Made by a program: the position numbers and the translations under genes. The notes below the pieces were generated by a model, which saw only the letters and a list, made by a program, of their open reading frames with translations, made no database searches and was not told the DNA's origin. A stretch of 64,000 nucleotides of DNA from Bisporella sp. PMI_857 (taxonomy: Eukaryota; Ascomycota; Leotiomycetes; Helotiales; Helotiaceae), in NCBI GenBank assembly GCA_021307315.1, contig JAJSPD010000009.1:1054001-1118000 (forward strand), in the 5' to 3' direction. This document shows positions 60,130-64,000 of this stretch, piece by piece. Each line of letters opens with the position of its first letter. The first letter of the stretch is position 1.

Positions 60130-61662
60130 TCAGGACTCCAATTCTAATCCTTCAGCCGCCACCAGCTTGAGCGCCTCTATTTTCCCTTTCGCTATTGCGC
60201 TGTACTCATGCCTTTTAAGCGCCCATTCAGGGAAATACGCTTGAGGCTCAAGTTTTCTTCCAAGATGTCCGGTGCCTTTTATGGCTTTGTTTAATAATAA
60301 AAAAAGCATCTTAATAGGCTTAGGCCGATCTTTCTTGAACCATTTAGTTGCTCTTAGGATGGCCCTTAGATGGTCACTGTATTCATCACTCAAGATTCTG
60401 AGAGGGTCTATCTGTGATGCCTGACTATTGTACCAATCAGTTTCTTTAGGGAGCTTATTTTCGTATTCTCCTTGGTCCCAGTTGAGTGCGGATAGTAATT
60501 CTTCCGACTCCTATAATTTAGCTAGGCAAGGTTGAAAATATATGCCCCAACTGCCCAAAGATTTGATTCTGCGGTGTGCCTGGGGAAGAGTTTCTGCCTG
60601 TAGTTTGGTCTCGACGCATGAATTGTGGCATATTTCAGGAGCGAAATAAGCTGCAGTGCCGCAAATTTTCTTAGGGTTGGCGTATTTCAGGCTCAGACGG
60701 GGCTCACTCACACAATCGTGGATCTCGATCTTAGCAAAATATTGTCCAATTTTATGTCAGCGTGAATGACCGGCTTCCAGCCAGGCTTTGAACTGTAATC
60801 TTTAGTATTCTAATATTCCCGACCGCCTTGTAAAAAGGCTAGGCCGCCACATAGGCCGGCAAATGCATGCCAAACAAACGCCTCCGCTACTAGCTCACGT
60901 TGGCTATCATTCGAATATCGCTTATCTTTGATGCTATAATGAGGTCTGCAAGATCGCCGAGATCGCAGAATTCGACATATAGTGAAGCAATATTCGCCTC
61001 TTCATTGAAGAAAGCGTCAGTAAATATATCACTAGAGACCCGAACGACATATTTGTCCTTGAATATTTTTTCAATGTAGAAGCGGTCGGGTTCGATTTTA
61101 TACGGACAACGAAAATACGTGCATTTAGCTATAAATAATTAGCATTGATATTGTATCAAACGGCGGCTACCCCCCAACTGTGCAATGAATCTTCATGGGA
61201 TGGCATAAATGAGGATAGAAGGCCAGGGGAATATAAACTTACAGCTCCTTTCGAACCATCGCTAGGATCTAGAGTTTTGATGATCACATAGTCGTCACGG
61301 ATATTCTTGTCCCCGATATCTTGCCGCTGTGCTAAAGATAAATCATCTCTAGGTTTTGGCTTGTAAAGGCTTCCATGGATAGCATCTGAACGGGGCCGAG
61401 TAAATAGTTCACGCTGAAGCTCTTCCTTATGTGTTCGAGGATTCTTTTGTGTTGTCTCTTCGGTTTCCCGATTATAATATTCCCATGTCCATTTACTACA
61501 CTCTGTTTCACATGCCTGAAAAATCCATCGGCCAGGTAGTTTTCCGTACATAGGATGCTCGTATGTTCTTGGCTCTTTATCAGAATGCTTCCGGTAAAAT
61601 ATTCGGAGCTTGTAGTCCAAGTCGACCTCCCAATTCTCGGGTAAGGACGTGAGCTTCGGCAT
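60130..61662 (-). pseudogene. Broken WW-WW-protein kinase gene
   Basis: Read on the minus strand. The first exon (61243-61662) encodes two WW-like repeats: LPENWEVDLDYKLRIFYRKH and W.....TWEYYNRETEETTQ. A kinase lead-in (DDYVIIKTLDPSDGSKGA) and a GTAAGT donor follow. A 114-bp intron leads to VVRIKSNPTASTL and LYVEFCDLGDLADLI. Two adjacent TAG codons and a frame change come next. A second block has FVWHAFAGLCGGLAFLQGG, a TAG, then VIHADIKLDNILLRSRS, where HRDIKPDN is expected. After another frame change come GTAAYFAPEI and a further TAG, followed by an intact C-terminal tail to 60130. In total there are at least four in-frame stops and two frameshifts, and the catalytic Arg of HRD is gone. It is not a functional kinase gene. 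Confidence 0.82.
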
Positions 61663-62019
61663 TGATTCTTTCCATGAGTAAACCCAGCGAGAATGTCAGG
61701 TCTCGTCTCCTTGCGGGGTCTCTCCTTAAGTATTTTTGACATCCCCCAGGCTGGTTCTTGGTTGTTTCAGCCTTTAATAAGATACTCATCACACTTTAAG
61801 CGCTATTAGCGAGAAGTTTATAGCTTTATGCCCTAGCCCCTCTCAGTCATATATGATGGTGATTAAGCAAGACCCAGAAATTGACAATAACACATTCTCA
61901 AATGAATTATAGCCTTTGCATCGGTAATGACTATTAATCACATTTATTTTCTTACAGTACAAAAGAGCTGTAATTTTTGGCCGTTTAGTTATATTCTTCA
62001 CCACTTTAACATTGGAAGT
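61663..62019. other. Divergent flank
   Basis: AT-rich spacer between the kinase relic (minus) and the orphan gene (plus). Nothing else is recognised. Confidence 0.35.
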
Positions 62020-62950
62020 ATGGCTAGCAGCAGCATTATTCCATTGAACAAACGTCGAGGTATCATTCTAAGTCCTATTATAACAACAAACCCAAACAGC
62101 AAGAACCAGCAGAGAGACAACATAAATGTTAATTCGCAGGAGAACTGTGCATGCTGCGGTGATAGAGCAATTTCTTGCTGGAGCTATTCACCAGAAGTCT
62201 CCCACTCTCCATACGCCATGCTCTCACCCCCAGTTGAGAATATGCAGACGCTTGAGCTGAAACTATCGGGGTTTGATGACGATATGCAACTCTCAAAATC
62301 CGAACTTCAAGAACTCAGCCATGATAAGCGCTCTAACAGAAGACTATCTTGTTGGCGGACATTCTTTGACCAGGGTTCCTTGGCAATGAGGTTTAATACT
62401 GTAAAACCTGCTCTTGATCCTTTTTTATTCAAGAGTCTAGGGGCGGAAATTAAGGAGCCAACTGCAAAGGGCAAGTACAGAACTGCCATTAATGTCTGGA
62501 ACTACTGGGAGCATGTGAGAAGTGAACTGCGTTTAGAAGATGATGAATACGAGTGGCCAGAAGGATACCCACCAATAGAAAGTCTCATACGGCCTAAATG
62601 TCAGGGCAACGATGACGACAATGCATCTTTCCGTTGGACAATGATAAACACGGCACAATCGCTATCAGATGTTATACATGACAATGAAGGGAGGGATCCC
62701 TAGGGCATGATACATAGATCATGAAGAAAGAGGTAACACTTTCCATAAAAAAGATAATACTCGTGTGCAAAACAACTTAGATTCGCCAGAGTCGGGAGTT
62801 GTAGGGAATAAGAGAAAACGAATTTCGTATCTTGATGAGATGAAGGAGAGGCTCGATTTTCACCCCGCCTCTCCCAGAACTTTAGCGACTAAAGTCGTAT
62901 TCCAGTTCTCTAGGTTTTTGGCCATTTTAGCCGAATTTTAGTAAAACATC
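62020..62950 (+). pseudogene. Orphan gene with an apparent frameshift
   Basis: A 227-codon frame runs from ATG 62020 to TAG 62703 (an earlier ATG at 61927 adds 31 residues). It has a CACCGD Cys pair, a charged middle (SKSELQELSHDKRSNRRLS), and a Trp-rich block (INVWNYWEHVRSELRLEDDE). Just after the stop, the next frame over is open for about 75 codons with similar charged composition (HEERGNTFHKKDN, NKRKRISYLDEMKERLDFH). This suggests that one gene has been split by a small indel, or an unrecognised short intron. I know no family for it. It lies in the decayed right-hand compartment. Confidence 0.4.
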
Positions 62951-62980
62951 AAACTTTGGTGAACGACTCACCTAAAATAA

Positions 62981-63163
62981 ATGTACAATATCAATAACGT
63001 CGCAATTGCTTTCAATTCTCGTGATTTTTGTAAATATCTCGATTCTCTCGATTCTTTCGATCCTTTCGATTCTTTCGATATGCCTATTCTACGCTCTCGT
63101 CGTCAGCTGGTTCCTACTAAAAAAATGCTGGAAAGTTCTATTCCTATTAGCGCTAGCGTGTGA
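62981..63163 (+). other. Short frame ended by LTR insertion
   Basis: A 60-codon frame from ATG 62981 contains SRDFCKYLDSLDSFDPFD and a basic PILRSRRQLVPTKK. Its stop codon (TGA) belongs to the first bases of the LTR, so the original frame may have run on. Coding status is uncertain. Confidence 0.3.
63039..63074 (+). repeat. 9-bp tandem repeat
   Basis: Four near-perfect copies of TCGATTCTT (variants TCGATTCTC and TCGATCCTT), giving SLD/SFD/PFD steps in the overlapping frame. Confidence 0.8.
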
Positions 63164-63417
63164 CGGGTTGAACCCGTAAGGATGACTCGGCTGCACGTGC
63201 CTTCGGCACGAGCCAGCTCTCGTTGCAACCACGTGACAGCGCGTGGCCACCGTGGACCCTTTGTGGAGCCACCGACCCGTTACGTACTAGCGGACCCGTT
63301 ACAGGCCTAGCTATAAGACCCGTAATCTCCTGTATTCTTCTTTTCTCTCTTTATGTTGATTCTCTTTGTAATATAGCAGTAATAGTCAATTGAATAGATT
63401 ACTATCAGCCTGTCACA
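63159..63417 (+). mobile_element. 5' long terminal repeat of an LTR retrotransposon
   Basis: A 259-bp element bounded by a perfect 6-bp inverted terminal pair, TGTGAC at 63159 and GTCACA ending at 63417, the TG..CA ends expected of an LTR. It is GC-richer than the flanks and contains repeated ACCCGTTAC-like words and a late TATAAG-like and CT-rich promoter region (CTATAAGACCCG). No matching 5-bp target duplication flanks it, which fits a 5' LTR whose partner lies beyond the window rather than a solo LTR. Confidence 0.65.
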
Positions 63418-64000
63418 TTAAAATCAATATCACAACTTTACGTAGCGAACAACACGTTACAGTGTTTTTCTAGACGGCAGCAGCGAGCTGACTGTTTGCG
63501 AGAAAGTATTACGTATTTAAAAAAGTAGCAAATTAGCTGTCTACGAATCACGAATACAGCGAAGCTTAAAACGATAGCAGTAGTTTACTGACTATTTAAA
63601 AAAAGTGTTACGAACCGTTAAGCTACAGTAAAGCTTAACATATACAAGCTACGCTTGTAAAGTAAAATAATAAAAATAAACAACTAAAATCTTTCTGCGT
63701 AGCTGCAAAACATGCTAAACAATTAACAAAATATAATTAACCGGCTGCAAAAACAAACAACTGTTACGTTAACTAAATTTGCTAATCGAATAAATACGTT
63801 AAAAAAAACAAAACAAACGCTAAACTTAATTTTAAATTTTACGTTTAAACTTGTTTTTTTTTTATCGGCTAACAAGCCGAAAAAACTTAAACTTCGATTT
63901 ACAAATCCAGAATTATACAAAAAGAATAATGTAACGCTGTATTTTCAGTTCGAAAAATTGCTACAAGCTAAGTTGCAAATTAATAAAGCTTGTATCGGCG
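63418..64000 (+). mobile_element. AT-rich internal region of the LTR element (partial)
   Basis: This follows the LTR directly and runs off the window. It is strongly AT-rich with many TA steps and A runs. No obvious tRNA primer-binding site could be matched by eye immediately after the LTR. Confidence 0.5.
63727..64000 (+). CDS. Possible gag-like start, Lys-rich, runs off the window
   Basis: 91 codons without a stop, in very AT-rich DNA where stops should be frequent. The frame is Lys/Asn/Leu-rich and includes KLRFTNPELYKKNN and FEKLLQAKLQINK. This resembles the start of fungal retroelement gag proteins, where a 'KLP.P..F.G....F..F...L.AKL' pattern is common. It has no ATG in frame after the preceding stop, so its true start, or a mutation, is unresolved. 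It is called only from composition, position after an LTR and weak resemblance. Confidence 0.35.

Overview
The window looks like nuclear DNA of a filamentous ascomycete, probably a leotiomycete (Helotiales-like). The genes have short GT-AG introns of about 45-150 bp and sit on both strands. They include a heterotrimeric G-alpha, Arp2, a HET-domain relic, a GPI-type cell-wall protein, eS24 and an intronless initiator tRNA-Met. The genus is an inference; nothing in the sequence names it. All spliced models here were built by hand from splice sites, frame and family resemblance, with no alignment tools.

Layout. 1-10 kb: sparse, with a Pro/Thr/Tyr-rich GPI-type surface protein, a DsbA-fold oxidoreductase with two micro-exons, an F-box protein and a cysteine-rich secreted protein. 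10.3 kb: tRNA-iMet. 10.8-17.2 kb (minus): a very long disordered N-terminal region that appears to splice in frame into an MFS transporter. 17.8-31.2 kb: Nit2-type omega-amidase, G-alpha, spermidine synthase, ABM-domain protein, a small uncertain gene, a broken HET gene and Arp2. 31.8-40 kb: Asp/Glu racemase lacking an ATG, a 2EXR-like protein, then eS24 and an eEF2 lysine methyltransferase (EFM3/FAM86) back to back, and a small membrane/secreted protein. 40.7-50.5 kb: a large coilin-like (DUF7357-type) nuclear protein, a HAD-like hydrolase sharing its promoter, and a charged nuclear-type protein. 53.8-58 kb: a DHA1-type MFS drug transporter behind a duplicated upstream block, and a GDSL/CE16 esterase. 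58.6-64 kb: accessory DNA with a degenerate tandem array of about 170 bp period, a dead WW-WW-kinase gene, a frameshifted orphan gene, and the start of an LTR retrotransposon leaving the window.

How the genes fit together. Most of the central part is housekeeping: translation (tRNA-iMet, eS24, EFM3), polyamine synthesis, actin nucleation (Arp2), G-protein signalling and amide repair/nitrogen metabolism (Nit2). The surface or secreted proteins, the efflux-type MFS and the esterase suit a plant- or litter-associated life style. The right end, and the HET relic near 28.5 kb, show gene decay and repeats of the kind expected in a fast-evolving compartment.

Most notable: (i) the apparent giant disordered-MFS fusion (about 2039 aa); (ii) the nucleosome-sized tandem array at 58.6-59.5 kb; (iii) 21-nt and 11-nt exons in the DsbA-like gene; (iv) the 112-bp tandem duplication upstream of the MFS drug transporter; (v) a WW-WW-kinase architecture preserved only as a pseudogene. 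No clearly new multi-gene system could be demonstrated.
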